DNA from: Thiobacillus sp.
GTDB lineage: Bacteria > Pseudomonadota > Gammaproteobacteria > Burkholderiales > Thiobacillaceae
Reading direction: 5' to 3'
Assembly (NCBI GenBank): GCA_030679915.1
Contig: JAUXRY010000030.1
Location: forward strand, 1 to 64,000
DNA: 64,000 nt
Shown here: piece by piece, positions 64,000 through 64,000 of the stretch
Layout: every line of letters begins with the position of its first letter
Position numbering within the stretch: the stretch's first letter is position 1
The notes under the pieces: model-generated
What the model was told of the DNA's origin: nothing
The model's input: only the letters and a program-made list of their open reading frames with translations
Databases searched by the model: none
Position numbers and translations under genes: made by a program

Positions 64000-64000
64000 T

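Overview
This 64 kb window is a chromosomal segment of a betaproteobacterium. I infer this from gene order and family content: a 5S rRNA followed by birA-coaX-SPOR, ubiC-ubiA, the recG-ridA-spoT-rpoZ-gmk-yicC run, a six-gene Mrp operon with a fused MrpA/MrpB, glnE and acs. A sulfur- or iron-oxidiser-like Nitrosomonadales/Hydrogenophilales lineage would fit, but the genus cannot be fixed from the sequence alone. Most genes share a fairly high-GC style. The main exception is one large AT-richer gene at 22.2-25.2 kb.

Layout. 0-4 kb: end of an rRNA operon with terminator, then birA, coaX, a SPOR protein, and ubiA/ubiC on the other strand. 4.1-7.8 kb: a TatT-DctP-DctQ-DctM TRAP transporter operon. 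7.8-14.2 kb (minus): recG, ridA, spoT, rpoZ, gmk, yicC. 14.3-18.8 kb: a Ser/Thr kinase and PP2C phosphatase pair, then rph, rdgB and hemW. 18.8-22 kb: an EgtB/SenA-like enzyme divergent from selD-egtD, i.e. ergothioneine/selenium genes placed together. 22.2-25.2 kb: a TIR-NTPase-TPR protein that looks horizontally acquired and defence-like. 25.5-29.4 kb: trhP, an IS1182-family element, and a pseudouridine synthase with an altered catalytic motif. 29.5-33.7 kb: a DUF3999/DUF2339 membrane pair. 33.9-37.5 kb: a dienelactone hydrolase coupled to a divergent FolE-like protein, then a TetR-led set with an isoprenylcysteine-methyltransferase-like protein, an AhpD/CMD-like protein and a small membrane protein. 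38-41.8 kb (minus): BI-1, TatD, and the NfeD-slipin pair. 41.9-47.7 kb (minus): the mrpAB-C-D-E-F-G antiporter operon, divergent from a SulP anion transporter. 49.6-51.3 kb: a membrane diguanylate cyclase. 51.7-55.6 kb: a decayed UspA gene and a Ca2+ exchanger / Ca2+ P-type ATPase pair. 55.9-62.6 kb: PfkB kinase, MscS channel, glnE and acs. 62.7-64 kb: a small eRF1-like protein, then a well-formed GEMM-I (cyclic dinucleotide) riboswitch in front of a broken S8 peptidase gene.

Most notable points: (1) the GEMM-I riboswitch retained in front of a wrecked secreted-protease gene; (2) the TIR/P-loop/TPR protein with four exact 68-residue C-terminal repeats; (3) the egtB-selD-egtD arrangement, which suggests selenoneine or ergothioneine chemistry; (4) a terminator-like hairpin lying over the nfeD start codon just after the mrp operon; (5) two enzymes with substituted catalytic residues, FolE-like and RluF-like; (6) a tetR promoter whose geometry predicts a leaderless mRNA with the operator between -35 and -10. 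No tRNA genes, CRISPR arrays or prophage structural genes were seen.
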